Shown here: one piece after another, positions 10,464-18,894 of the stretch
Numbering within the stretch: the first letter of the stretch is position 1
Layout of the letters: each line of letters starts with the position of its first letter
DNA from: Xanthomonas translucens pv. cerealis
GTDB lineage: Bacteria > Pseudomonadota > Gammaproteobacteria > Xanthomonadales > Xanthomonadaceae
Reading direction: 5' to 3'
NCBI RefSeq assembly: GCF_006838285.1
Contig: NZ_CP038228.1
Coordinates: 496,001 to 560,000 of the forward strand
Length of the DNA: 64,000 nucleotides
Notes under the pieces: model-generated
The model's database searches: none
Told to the model about the DNA's origin: nothing
Seen by the model: only the letters and a program-made list of their open reading frames with translations
Made by a program: the position numbers and the translations under genes

Positions 10464-11090
10464 ATGTCCTCCACGACGCTCGACAACCACCACGCCGTCC
10501 ACGCCGACGGCCACGACGATCACGCCCACCACGACAGCGGCGGCAACACCGTGTTCGGGTTCTGGGTCTACCTGATGAGCGACTGCCTCATCTTCGCCGG
10601 CCTGTTCGCGACTTACGCGGTGCTGGCCGGCGCGACCGTGGACGGACCCACCGCCAAGGAACTGTTCGACCTGAAGTTCGTGCTGGTGGAAACCTTCCTG
10701 CTGCTGTTCAGCAGCCTGAGCTTCGGCTTGGCGATGATCTCCGCGCACAAGCGCAGCCTGGGCGGTCTGTATGGCTGGCTGGCGGTCACCGCGGCGCTGG
10801 GCCTGGGCTTTCTGGGCATGGAAATCTACGAGTTCCACCATCTGATCGAAGAGGGCGCCGGTCCCGGCCGCAGCGCGTTCCTGTCCGCGTTCTTCACCCT
10901 GGTCGGCACCCACGGTCTGCACGTGGCCTCGGGCCTGCTGTGGATGACGGTGCTGGTGATCCAGATCGCCAAGAACGGCCTGACCCCGCGCACCACCACC
11001 CGCCTGGCGTGCCTGAGCCTGTTCTGGCACTTCCTGGACGTGATCTGGATCGGCGTGTTCACCATCGTCTACCTGCTGGGAGCGCTGTAA
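10464..11090 (+). CDS. cyoC: Cytochrome bo3 ubiquinol oxidase subunit III
   Basis: Membrane subunit of the bo3 oxidase with about five transmembrane helices, 208 residues. The N-terminal 25 residues are unusually His/Asp-rich ([16 protein letters not shown]), a possible metal-binding or merely flexible tail. Conserved features include [11 protein letters not shown] at the first helix, [16 protein letters not shown] and [10 protein letters not shown] near the end. The gene starts 3 nt after cyoB, and its TAA overlaps the cyoD ATG by one base. Confidence 0.95.
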   Translation: MSSTTLDNHHAVHADGHDDHAHHDSGGNTVFGFWVYLMSDCLIFAGLFATYAVLAGATVDGPTAKELFDLKFVLVETFLLLFSSLSFGLAMISAHKRSLGGLYGWLAVTAALGLGFLGMEIYEFHHLIEEGAGPGRSAFLSAFFTLVGTHGLHVASGLLWMTVLVIQIAKNGLTPRTTTRLACLSLFWHFLDVIWIGVFTIVYLLGAL

Positions 11091-11425
11091 TGGCCAACCA
11101 TTCTCCTTCCGACGCACACGCCGAGTCGCACGGCAGCGGCCTAAAGTCCTACCTGATCGGCTTCGTGATGGCGGTGGTACTCACCGTGATCCCGTTCGGC
11201 ATGGTCATGAGCGGCGCGTTCCCCAAGGGCGTGACCGTCATCGTCATCGCGGTGCTGGCCGCGGTGCAGATGGTGGTGCACCTCATCTACTTCCTGCACA
11301 TGGACCGCTCCGCCGAGCAGCGCTCCAACGTGCACGTCGGCCTGTTCTCGCTACTGATCATCGGCATCGTGGTGGTCGGCTCGCTGTGGGTCATGCACAA
11401 CCTCAACGTCAACATGATGCATTGA
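11090..11425 (+). CDS. cyoD: Cytochrome bo3 ubiquinol oxidase subunit IV
   Basis: Small assembly subunit of the bo3 oxidase, 111 residues with three transmembrane helices. SYLIGFVMAVVLTVIPFG and YFLHMD are typical of CyoD. The ATG shares its A with the cyoC stop, so translation is coupled. It is the last gene of the operon: no cyoE (haem O synthase) follows, and a terminator lies about 30 nt downstream. Haem o would have to come from a synthase encoded elsewhere. Confidence 0.94.
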   Translation: MANHSPSDAHAESHGSGLKSYLIGFVMAVVLTVIPFGMVMSGAFPKGVTVIVIAVLAAVQMVVHLIYFLHMDRSAEQRSNVHVGLFSLLIIGIVVVGSLWVMHNLNVNMMH

Positions 11426-11452
11426 GGTCGCGTACCGCCGCGCGCTCGCGAA

Positions 11453-11474
11453 GGCCGCCTGCGGGCGGTCTTTT
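11453..11474 (+). terminator. Rho-independent terminator of cyoABCD
   Basis: Stem GGCCGCC (11453-11459) pairs with GGGCGGTC (11463-11470) around a short TGC loop, allowing one wobble pair, and is followed by TTTT (11471-11474). Confidence 0.65.
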
Positions 11475-11616
11475 GCGTTGCGGCGCTCGCATCGGCGCGT
11501 AATGTCGGCCGCTGTCGCCGGCGATGGCGCCGATGCATGACCAATGGCATGCAACGCCACGCCAGCAGCCGGCATAGCATCGCCGATTGCCCGTCCACCG
11601 TACTACTGGAGACCCC

Positions 11617-13506
11617 ATGACCAAGTCCACCGCCTGGATGGCGCCGCTGTTGCTGGCCGCCACTGCCGCGTTCCAGGCCGCGGCGCAGACCGCGCCGCCG
11701 CAGGACGTGCCATTCGCCGGCACGCTGAAGATCGATGTCGACGCCACCGACCTGGCGCATCGCATCTTCCACGTGCGCACCACGATCCCGGCCACGCCGG
11801 GACCGATGACCCTGTTGTACCCGCAGTGGATTCCCGGCAACCATTCGCCGACCGGGCCGATCGACAAGCTGGCCGGGCTGGTGGTCAAGGCCAACGGCCA
11901 GGTGCTGCCGTGGAAGCGCGACCAGTTCGACGTGTACGCGTTCAAGGTCGAGGTGCCGCCGGGCGTCAGCGAGATCGTCGCCGAGTTCCAGTTCCTTTCC
12001 TCGCAGGGCGACGGCCAGGGCCGGGTGATGATGACCCCGGAGATGCTCAACCTGCAGTGGAACACCACCGCGCTGTACCCGGCCGGCATCTACGCGCGCA
12101 ACATCAAGGCCCAGGCCAGCGTGACCCTGCCGCCGGGCTGGAGCTATGCCACCGCGCTGGAGACCGCCACGCGGGTCGGCGACACGGTGACTTTCAAGCC
12201 GATCGACTTCGACGACCTTGTCGATTCGCCGATGTTCGCCGGCAAGTACTACAAGCGCATCGCGCTGGATGCCGGCGGCAAGGCGCCGGTGTATCTGAAC
12301 GTGTTCGCCGACGAGGCCAAGTCGCTGGATGCCAGGCCCGAGCAGATCAAGGCGCACGCGGCGCTGGTGCGGCAGATGGACAAGCTGTACGGCGCGCGTC
12401 ATTTCGATCACTACGAATTCCTGCTGGCCCTGACCGAGAAGCTCGGCGGGATCGGCCTGGAGCATCACCGTTCCAGCGAGAACAGCGGCCCGCTCAACTA
12501 CTTCACCGAGTGGGACAAGAGCTGGGACCGGCGCGACCTGCTTTCGCACGAGTTCAACCATTCCTGGAACGGCAAGTACCGCCGCGGCGCCGACCTGGCC
12601 ACGCCGAACTTCAATGTGCCGATGGGCGACAGCCTGCTGTGGCTGTACGAGGGCCAGACCCAGTTCTGGGGCGAAGTGCTGGCCGCGCGCTCCGGGCTGT
12701 GGACGCAGCCCCAGGCGCGCGACGTGCTCGCCGACGTCGCTGCCACCTACCAGCGCGGCCGTCCCGGCATGGCCTGGCGCGCGCTGCAGGACACCACCAA
12801 CGACCCGACCATGTCGCTGCGCCGGCCGCGCGCCTACCGCAGCTACCAGATGAGCGAGGACTATTATTCCGGCGGGCAGATGCTGTGGCTGGAGGTCGAT
12901 GCCAAGCTGCGCGAGCTCAGTGGCAACAAGCGCTCGATCGACGACTTCGCCAAGGCCTTCTTCGGCATGCACGACGGCGCCTGGGACGTGAATCCGTATA
13001 CCTTCGAGGACATTGTCGCCACCCTCGACGGCGTGGCCAGGTACGACTGGGCGAGCTTCCTGCGCAGCCGCGTCGACGGCCACGGCCCGCTGATCGGCGG
13101 CATCGAGGCCAGCGGCTGGAAGGTGGTCTACAGCGACCAGCCGAACGAGGCGATCAAGACCTACGAGGCGACCAAGAACGGCGTCGGCCTGAGCTATTCG
13201 CTGGGCCTGAGCCTGGACGACAAGGGCAGCGTGCAGGACGTGCTGTGGGACGGCCCGGCGTTCGACGCCGGCATCATCGCCGGCAACAGCATCGTCGCGG
13301 TCAACGGCCGCGAGTACAGTGCCGACGCGATCAAGGAGGCGATCACCGCGGCCAAGGGCGCCGCCGCGCCGATCGAACTGCTGGTCAAGCGCGGCAACCG
13401 CTACGACACGCTGCGCATCGCCTACCACGGCGGCCTGCAGTATCCGCACCTGGAACGCATCGCCGGCAAGCCGGACCGGTTGAGCGAGTTGTACAAGGCC
13501 CGATAA
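11617..13506 (+). CDS. M61-family metallopeptidase with C-terminal PDZ domain
   Basis: Predicted periplasmic zinc aminopeptidase of the M61 (glycyl aminopeptidase) family, 629 residues. A signal peptide is visible at residues 1-23 (AAAQ cleavage region). The GxGLEH motif (GGIGLEHHRSS) precedes the zinc site SHEFNHSW (HExxH), and LYEGQTQFWGE supplies a downstream Glu typical of the family. A PDZ-like domain occupies about the last 100 residues (GIIAGNSIVAVNGREY). The start is the Met of MTKSTAWM, which opens the signal peptide. It is monocistronic between the cyo terminator and the PLP-enzyme gene. A decayed relative lies at 6574-7207. The substrate is unknown. Confidence 0.9.
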   Translation: MTKSTAWMAPLLLAATAAFQAAAQTAPPQDVPFAGTLKIDVDATDLAHRIFHVRTTIPATPGPMTLLYPQWIPGNHSPTGPIDKLAGLVVKANGQVLPWKRDQFDVYAFKVEVPPGVSEIVAEFQFLSSQGDGQGRVMMTPEMLNLQWNTTALYPAGIYARNIKAQASVTLPPGWSYATALETATRVGDTVTFKPIDFDDLVDSPMFAGKYYKRIALDAGGKAPVYLNVFADEAKSLDARPEQIKAHAALVRQMDKLYGARHFDHYEFLLALTEKLGGIGLEHHRSSENSGPLNYFTEWDKSWDRRDLLSHEFNHSWNGKYRRGADLATPNFNVPMGDSLLWLYEGQTQFWGEVLAARSGLWTQPQARDVLADVAATYQRGRPGMAWRALQDTTNDPTMSLRRPRAYRSYQMSEDYYSGGQMLWLEVDAKLRELSGNKRSIDDFAKAFFGMHDGAWDVNPYTFEDIVATLDGVARYDWASFLRSRVDGHGPLIGGIEASGWKVVYSDQPNEAIKTYEATKNGVGLSYSLGLSLDDKGSVQDVLWDGPAFDAGIIAGNSIVAVNGREYSADAIKEAITAAKGAAAPIELLVKRGNRYDTLRIAYHGGLQYPHLERIAGKPDRLSELYKAR

Positions 13507-13728
13507 GCCGTCGGAGCGCTGCTGCGCGGCGGTGCGTGGACCGCGCAGCGGTGGCTGGGGGCGAGGGCGTCGGGCGGCGTAGCGCATGCGCGGTTACGCA
13601 AGTTTTATCCCGCCGGCCCGGTTGTTTACGCGCACAGGCATGGCGCCTTTACGGGGGCGCGCGCGATCGTAGGTGGGCCGCTAGCCAGCGGCCTTTCGAC
13701 CCTCGATCAACCTGCCACGGCCCCCACG

Positions 13729-15075
13729 ATGAAGCCTTCTTTGCCTACTGTTTCTCTCGCGGCCGACGCCGTTGGTCAATGCGATCCCCTGCCCCAAAGC
13801 GGGGAGAACTTCGATCCGGCGTTGCTGTTCGACAACCGCGGCATGCGGCTGCGGCAGCGGGCGCAGTATGTCGCGACGCTGGTTGCGCATGACCGCGAGC
13901 AAGGGCGCATGCCGTACCACCGGCAGATTTGCTCTCCGGCCGATCGCCAAGTGCTGCTGCGCGATGACGCCGGTGGCGCGGCGCGTCCAGTGCTGATGTT
14001 CGGTTCCAACAATTATCTGGGCCTGGCCAATCACCCGCACGTGCGCGAGCGGGTAGGGCGTGCCATCGCCGAATACGGCACGGGTATCGGCGGGCCGCCG
14101 TTCCTCAATGGCTACCTGCGCATCACCCGCGAACTGGAAGAGCGTCTGGCCGCGCACAAGGGCCAGGAGGACGCGATGATCTTCCCAAGTGGGTTTTCCG
14201 CGAACCTGGCGTTGCCCGGCGCGTTGGCGCGCAACGGCGACCGCATCTACTACGACGCCTATTCGCATGCGTCCTGGTTCGACGGGCTGAAACTGGCCGG
14301 GCTCTCCTCGCGCCGGTTCCCGCACAACGATCTGCAGCGTCTGGCGCATTGGCTGGAGCGCAGCGGCCGCTGCGAGCAGGACACCTTCGTCGCGGTGGAA
14401 GGGGTGTACTCGATGGATGGCGACCTGGCGCCGCTGGATCAGCTGGTGCCGCTATGCAAGCGCCATTCGGCGCTGCTGGTGGTCGACGATGCGCACGGCA
14501 GCGGGGTGCTCGGCGCGCATGGCGGCGGCAGCGGCGAGCACTTCGGCGTGGCGCAGGAGATCGACGTATTGATGGGTACCTTCAGCAAGACCTTGGCGGT
14601 CAATGGCGGCTTCGTGTGCGCTTCGCGTCCGCTGATCGAGTATCTGCGCTGGATCTCGCGCTCGTACATGTTCTCCGCCGCATTGCCGCCGGCCACGATC
14701 GCGGCGGCGCATGGCGCATTGGACGTCATCGCCGCCGAGCCTGAGCGGATGCGCCAGCTGCACGCCAATGCCGCCGGCCTGTGCGCGCGGCTCAATGCGC
14801 TGTCCTGGGGACTGGACGTGTCCACGCCTTCGGCGATCCTGATCGTGCATACCCCGCCGGGCATGGATGCCAAGGCGGCGGCGATGCGCCTGGAGCAGTT
14901 GGGGCTGTTCGTCAATCCGGTGCACTTCCCGGCGGTGCCGCGCGGCCAGGAGCGTCTGCGTATCAGTGTGATGGCCACGCATACCGAGCAGGACCTGGAT
15001 CGGCTGGCCGAGGGCATCGACCGGATCTGGGGCGAGCACGCGCATGGCGATGCGCGCCTGCGCGCGCAGGCATAG
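13729..15075 (+). CDS. PLP-dependent alpha-oxoamine synthase family enzyme
   Basis: Member of the family that condenses an amino acid with an acyl-CoA, with decarboxylation (BioF, Kbl, HemA, serine palmitoyltransferase, CqsA). The 448-residue product has MFGSNNYLGLANHP, GTGIGGPPFLNG, the substrate/PLP-binding VVDDAHGSGVLG and the PLP lysine in GTFSKTLAVNGG. About 60 N-terminal residues precede the standard fold. No biotin, threonine-degradation or haem genes adjoin it, so BioF or Kbl roles are not supported by context. A sphingolipid-type (SPT-like) or signal-molecule (CqsA-like) role is possible but not shown. It reads toward radA. Confidence 0.85.
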   Translation: MKPSLPTVSLAADAVGQCDPLPQSGENFDPALLFDNRGMRLRQRAQYVATLVAHDREQGRMPYHRQICSPADRQVLLRDDAGGAARPVLMFGSNNYLGLANHPHVRERVGRAIAEYGTGIGGPPFLNGYLRITRELEERLAAHKGQEDAMIFPSGFSANLALPGALARNGDRIYYDAYSHASWFDGLKLAGLSSRRFPHNDLQRLAHWLERSGRCEQDTFVAVEGVYSMDGDLAPLDQLVPLCKRHSALLVVDDAHGSGVLGAHGGGSGEHFGVAQEIDVLMGTFSKTLAVNGGFVCASRPLIEYLRWISRSYMFSAALPPATIAAAHGALDVIAAEPERMRQLHANAAGLCARLNALSWGLDVSTPSAILIVHTPPGMDAKAAAMRLEQLGLFVNPVHFPAVPRGQERLRISVMATHTEQDLDRLAEGIDRIWGEHAHGDARLRAQA

Positions 15076-15164
15076 CGCCGCGGCAGCTGCGCACGGCGCG
15101 GTTCTCGCCCGGCGAGACGCCGCGCGGCTACAGTAGCGCTCCCACCGCTTTTCCGGATGTTCCG

Positions 15165-16565
15165 ATGGCCAAGAGCGCCGCAAGCAAAGCCAGAACCGCC
15201 TACGTCTGCGGCGACTGCGGCGCCGAGTACAGCAAATGGCAAGGCCAGTGCGCCGAGTGCGGAGCGTGGAATTCCCTGAGCGAGATCGTGCTGGAGAGCG
15301 CGGCGGCGCCCAAGGCGCCGGCCGCCGCGCGGCGCAGCGGCTGGGCCGGCAAGACCGAGGCGCCGAAGATCACTGCGCTCAAGGACGTAGAGCATCGCGA
15401 CCAGGCGCGCGTGTCCACCGGCATCGGCGAGTTCGACCGGGTGCTCGGCGGCGGCCTGGTCGAAGGCGCGGTGGTGCTGATCGGCGGCGACCCGGGCATC
15501 GGCAAGTCGACGCTGCTGCTGCAGGCGTTGGCGAAGATGGCCAGCACGCTGCCGGTGCTGTACGTGACCGGCGAGGAATCGCTGGCCCAGGTCGCCGGCC
15601 GCGCGGTACGCCTGGACCTGCCGCTGGACGGTCTCAACGCATTGGCCGAGACCGGCATCGAGCAGATCCTGCAGCAGGCCAGCGCAGCGCGGCCCAAGCT
15701 GATCGTGGCCGACTCGGTGCAGACCCTGTGGACCGAGTCGCTGACCGCCGCGCCCGGTTCGGTCAGCCAGGTGCGCGAGAGCGCGGCGCGTTTGGTGCGC
15801 TACGCCAAGGAGACCGGCACCGCGGTGTTCCTGGTCGGCCACGTGACCAAGGAAGGCGGGATTGCCGGGCCGCGCGTGCTCGAGCACATGGTCGATGCGG
15901 TGCTGTATTTCGAGGGCGAGAGCGGCAGCCGCTTCCGCCTGCTGCGCGCGTTCAAGAACCGCTTCGGCGCGGTCAACGAGCTGGGCGTGTTCGCGATGGG
16001 CGAGAAGGGACTGAAGGAAGTCTCCAATCCGTCGGCGATCTTCCTGTCCGGCAGCAGCGCCAACCAGCCCGGCAGCTGCGTGATGGTCACGCGCGAGGGC
16101 ACGCGGCCGCTGATGGTGGAAGTGCAGGCGCTGGTCGATGCCTCGCCGCTGTCCAATCCGCGTCGCGTGGCGGTGGGCCTGGAACAGAACCGCCTGGCGA
16201 TGCTGCTGGCGGTGCTGCATCGGCACGGCGGCATCGTGGTCGGCGACCAGGACGTGTTCGTCAACGTGGTCGGCGGCATCCGCGTGCAGGAGACCGCGGC
16301 CGACCTGCCGGTGCTGCTGGCGGTGCTGTCCTCGCTGCGCGACAAGCCGCTGGCGGAGAAGACCATCGCCTTTGGCGAGGTCGGTCTGTCCGGCGAGATC
16401 CGCCCGGTGCCCAACGGCGAGGACCGATTGCGCGAGGCGGCCACGCATGGCTTCAAGCGCGCCATCGTGCCCAAGGCCAATGCGCCCAAGACCGGCGTGG
16501 TCAAGGGCATGGAGGTGATCGCGGTGGAGCGCCTGTCGCAGGCGCTGGAGGCGGCGAGCGAGTAG
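15165..16565 (+). CDS. radA: DNA repair protein RadA
   Basis: RecA-like ATPase/helicase that promotes branch migration during recombinational repair, cytoplasmic, 466 residues. An N-terminal C4 zinc finger (YVCGDCGAEYSKW and CAECGAW) is followed by a Walker A motif (GGDPGIGKST), the RadA-specific KNRFG motif (FKNRFGAVNELG) and a C-terminal Lon-protease-like domain that is expected to be inactive. The start is the ATG at 15165, which places the zinc finger at the usual position. Length and domain order are normal. Confidence 0.97.
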   Translation: MAKSAASKARTAYVCGDCGAEYSKWQGQCAECGAWNSLSEIVLESAAAPKAPAAARRSGWAGKTEAPKITALKDVEHRDQARVSTGIGEFDRVLGGGLVEGAVVLIGGDPGIGKSTLLLQALAKMASTLPVLYVTGEESLAQVAGRAVRLDLPLDGLNALAETGIEQILQQASAARPKLIVADSVQTLWTESLTAAPGSVSQVRESAARLVRYAKETGTAVFLVGHVTKEGGIAGPRVLEHMVDAVLYFEGESGSRFRLLRAFKNRFGAVNELGVFAMGEKGLKEVSNPSAIFLSGSSANQPGSCVMVTREGTRPLMVEVQALVDASPLSNPRRVAVGLEQNRLAMLLAVLHRHGGIVVGDQDVFVNVVGGIRVQETAADLPVLLAVLSSLRDKPLAEKTIAFGEVGLSGEIRPVPNGEDRLREAATHGFKRAIVPKANAPKTGVVKGMEVIAVERLSQALEAASE

Positions 16566-16577
16566 CTGCAAGCGTTT

Positions 16578-16595
16578 CCCTGCGGCAGGGTTTAT
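16578..16595 (+). terminator. Weak hairpin after radA
   Basis: CCCTG (16578-16582) pairs with CAGGG (16586-16590) around a 3-nt loop and is followed by TTTAT. The stem is short and the T-run interrupted, so it is a weak candidate. Confidence 0.3.
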
Positions 16596-16646
16596 GCCAC
16601 CATGCCGCCGCTGCAGTGACGCAGCGGTTCGAAAAAAGGAAACACA

Positions 16647-17033
16647 ATGGAATGGATGTTGATGCCGCTCAAGCGCTACGCGGATTTTTCCGGGCGTTCG
16701 CGGCGCAAGGAGTACTGGATGTTCACGCTGTTGAACATCATCGTGATCACGGTGTTGATGGTGCTGGTCGGCATCGGCGGTGGCTTCGGCGGCCAGAACG
16801 GGACCAGTGCGTTGTCGATGGCTGCGTTCGTGCTGGTATGCCTGTATTCGCTCGCCATGCTGGTGCCGTCGTTTGCTGTGCAGGTGCGCCGTTTCCACGA
16901 TCAGGGCAAGTCCGGCTGGTACGTGCTGCTGGGCCTGATCCCCTGGCTGGGCGGTGTCGTGGTGCTGGTCTTCATGTTGATGGAGGGCGCCAGGGGCGCC
17001 AACGTTTACGGCCCGGATCCGAAGCAGGCCTGA
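16647..17033 (+). CDS. DUF805 family membrane protein
   Basis: Small inner-membrane protein of 128 residues with three to four hydrophobic segments. The pattern is typical of DUF805: W-x-x-x-P-L-K-R-Y-x-D-F-x-G-R-S-R-R-K-E-Y-W at the N-terminus, VRRFHDQGKSGWY in the middle and a short polar C-terminus (YGPDPKQ). The function of the family is not established. It stands alone 81 nt after radA, with AAAAGGA as ribosome-binding site just upstream. Confidence 0.9.
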   Translation: MEWMLMPLKRYADFSGRSRRKEYWMFTLLNIIVITVLMVLVGIGGGFGGQNGTSALSMAAFVLVCLYSLAMLVPSFAVQVRRFHDQGKSGWYVLLGLIPWLGGVVVLVFMLMEGARGANVYGPDPKQA

Positions 17034-17050
17034 GCCGCGTCCGATCCTGT

Positions 17051-17078
17051 AGCGGCCGGGTCCCGCGACCCGGCCGCT
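17051..17078. terminator. Perfect 12-bp stem-loop after DUF805 gene
   Basis: AGCGGCCGGGTC (17051-17062) is the exact reverse complement of 17067-17078, with a CCGC loop. No T-run follows. It starts 17 nt after the DUF805 stop and may act as a terminator or as an RNA-stabilising or REP-like element. Confidence 0.5.
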
Positions 17079-17233
17079 GCCGATCGATGCATTGGCGTGC
17101 ATGCGCTGCTTGCGGTGATGCCGGGCATCGACGCTGCAAATCGCGGCACCCCGATCCGGAGCGTAGCGGTGGGACGCAGCGGCGCAGCGGCGTTCGCCGG
17201 CGTGCAGCGCGCAGAGACAATCCGCGTAGCTGA

Positions 17234-17261
17234 AACGGCGCTCGCTTTTGCGAGCGCCGTT
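17234..17261. terminator. Perfect 12-bp stem-loop, terminator-like
   Basis: AACGGCGCTCGC (17234-17245), a TTTT loop, then GCGAGCGCCGTT (17250-17261). A short T-rich tail (CTCGTTTGT) follows on the plus strand. It lies in a gene-free stretch (17034-17630) in which I see no convincing coding sequence. Confidence 0.5.
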
Positions 17262-17630
17262 CTCGTTTGTGCGCGAACGCGCGCGCCGCTGCGATGCGTC
17301 AGTCCTTCTTGGGAGCGGAAGGTGCGGGCGCAGCGCTGCCGCGAAGGGCCCAATGCTGCGTTGTGCCTGGACTACGAGGATCGACAGCGACGATCGGGCA
17401 CCGGTTTTCGATGAATTTTCTGTGACAGGTGTGGTGGGCGAGCGCGGGTGGAGGTTGTTCGCTGCGGTCCACGCCTGCGCGATCGGAACGGCGCGGCGTG
17501 ATCGGGGCGCGCGCCGATCGTGCGGCGCGCAGTGCGTCGTCGGCAGCAGTATGCGAGCGCTTGCCATTGCACGCAGCGTTCGCCATCGGCGTGGCAGTGC
17601 TGATCGCCGTGTCTGGCACCGGCGATGTGG

Positions 17631-17798
17631 CTAGTTGAAATCTTCGGCCACGTTGGCCAGCGGTTCGTCGCGGAACACGATGCGGCCGCTGCCACCAGGC
17701 ATGCATCGGCAGGTCTCCTGCACCATGTCCTCAGCGTCCTCGCTGGCGCCGCGGCGCACGAAGAAGCCGCGCAACACCGGACCGTGCTGGGCGACCAT
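17631..17798 (-). pseudogene. Relic of a FecI-type sigma factor fused to a FecR-type tail
   Basis: A 55-codon minus-strand frame reads LRGFFVRRGASEDAEDMVQET, which resembles region 2 of ECF sigma factors of the FecI group, and then runs directly into GRIVFRDEPLANVAEDFN, which resembles the end of a FecR/anti-sigma-type sequence. Most of both genes is missing. The simplest reading is an internal deletion that joined the start of a fecI-like gene to a piece of a fecR-like gene. It has no expected function. The resemblance is by eye only. Confidence 0.5.
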
Positions 17799-17943
17799 CT
17801 GCGTTCACGCGCGTCTGGCGTTGCCGGTCATCGCCTGCGTTCGGCGCACGGTGGGCCAGCCTCGCTGGCGCAGATGACATGACGATGACGTGGCGGTGCG
17901 GGCCGGCCCCGCCGTCCGCAAGCCCGCTGGCCTGTCGCCTGTT

Positions 17944-18005
17944 TTCGGTTTGCTTTTCGGAAATTCGTGGTTCATGGCCCGCGCGGTTTCACGCCGATCC
18001 AAAAT
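17944..18005 (+). promoter_or_regulatory. Perfect PIP box and -10 hexamer upstream of an effector-like gene
   Basis: TTCGG (17944-17948), 15 nt, TTCGT (17964-17968): a perfect TTCGB-N15-TTCGB plant-inducible promoter box. CAAAAT (18000-18005) fits the YANNNT -10 element and lies exactly 31 nt after the box, the same spacing as at four other boxes in this window. It predicts HrpX activation of the gene at 18042. Confidence 0.85.
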
Positions 18006-18041
18006 GGACGTCCTGTTTCGATTTCTACGAAGGAGACAATG

Positions 18042-18740
18042 ATGGGAAATATAAATCGCTGTTTTCGTTCCGGTGAGTCCAGTGCGCGTTACCAGCAAGA
18101 TGAGCACGCACACGGGTCTGCCACGCCGGGCTCGCCACATGAGCGCGATCCCTACCAGCCGGTTGCATCGAACAATCCGGCGCTTGCCGGCCTGCGACCC
18201 CGCGTCTCGAACGCGCCGGTACATCAGAGGGGCGTGGCAACTAACGAGGCCGGTCTGCAGGCGGTGCTTCGCGAGGCGCAACAATTGAGTCGTGAGATCG
18301 CTGAACAGGCCGAGCATGGGGATCCGGGTCTGCAACCGATCCTGGAGTCATTGAATAAAACTATCCGTAAAATCAACGGCAAGTTGAATGGCTCGCTTGG
18401 GAGCCGCGGTCCTGACGAGTATCGTTCAGAAATCCAACAAGTGCGCCGGGATTTCAACGCGTTCAATGAAGCAGCGGGCGGTTATCAAGGGGCGAACTTC
18501 GGATACAGCGGTGTGCTGCACTCGGGTTCTTTCGGGGGGGGCGCTGAGTCGTTCTGCCGCCGCCGAGCTTCGGTGGCGGTCGGCGCTGCCGATCGCGCTG
18601 GCTGCCCAGCGCGGTCCAGCGCGCCACGACACGCCAGGCGCATGATGCGGCGGTCGGCCTTGCGCCTTTCCCTTCAGTGGGTGGAATCACCGCTTCCGGC
18701 GGAAGTTTGCGCAGGGCGGCGAACAGCGCCTCGCCGCTGA
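18042..18740 (+). CDS. Candidate HrpX-regulated type III effector, probably 3'-truncated or frameshifted
   Basis: Not recognised. A perfect PIP box and -10 element precede it, and AGGAG lies 6 nt before the second ATG (18042), giving MGNINRCFRSGESSA. That N-terminus has Gly2 and Cys7, which could allow acylation in the host, although the classic Ser/Thr at position 6 is absent. Residues 1-65 are polar and disordered-looking; 65-150 form amphipathic helices (LREAQQLSREIAEQ, LNKTIRKINGKLNG); then comes GYSGVLHSGSFGGG. From the G8 tract (18534-18541) onward the frame becomes Arg/Ala-rich with no protein-like pattern, so the real gene probably ended or shifted here. It may be an effector cut by rearrangement, or one whose tail depends on the G-tract length. 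Confidence 0.5.
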   Translation: MGNINRCFRSGESSARYQQDEHAHGSATPGSPHERDPYQPVASNNPALAGLRPRVSNAPVHQRGVATNEAGLQAVLREAQQLSREIAEQAEHGDPGLQPILESLNKTIRKINGKLNGSLGSRGPDEYRSEIQQVRRDFNAFNEAAGGYQGANFGYSGVLHSGSFGGGAESFCRRRASVAVGAADRAGCPARSSAPRHARRMMRRSALRLSLQWVESPLPAEVCAGRRTAPRR

Positions 18741-18852
18741 TTTCGCGCAGGAAGGTGATGGGGCCGGCCGAAGATTGCACGCGCTGCCCCGACGATGCGG
18801 GCGCGTTAGAGGGCGTGTTCAACGGCGCATAGGCCTTTCTTTTAGGAAACAC
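18655..18852 (-). pseudogene. N-terminal fragment of an unrecognised gene downstream of xopF
   Basis: On the minus strand, 42 nt after the xopF stop, a GTG-initiated frame reads FPKRKAYAPLNTPSNAP, then ITFLREISGEALFAALRKL and PPEAVIPPTEGKG. These have normal protein-like composition. Beyond about 18655 the frame turns into Arg/Pro-rich noise, so a gene seems to have been cut there. No ribosome-binding site is obvious. It would be transcribed with the chaperone-xopF operon and so could be the stump of another Hrp-associated gene. It converges on the truncated effector at 18042. Confidence 0.35.
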
Positions 18853-18894
18853 AACGTAGTGTGGCAGGGCGCTCCAGGGCGATCGGCGCTGGGC

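Noticed and set aside
8463..11117. 884-codon minus-strand open frame across the cyo genes
   Set aside because: It is the antisense shadow of cyoB/cyoC in high-GC DNA; His/Gln/Arg/Asp-rich, no motifs, and the plus-strand genes are certain.
14439..17567. 1042-codon minus-strand open frame
   Set aside because: It lies antisense to the PLP-enzyme gene, radA and DUF805, with low-complexity composition and no domain; a GC-skew artefact.
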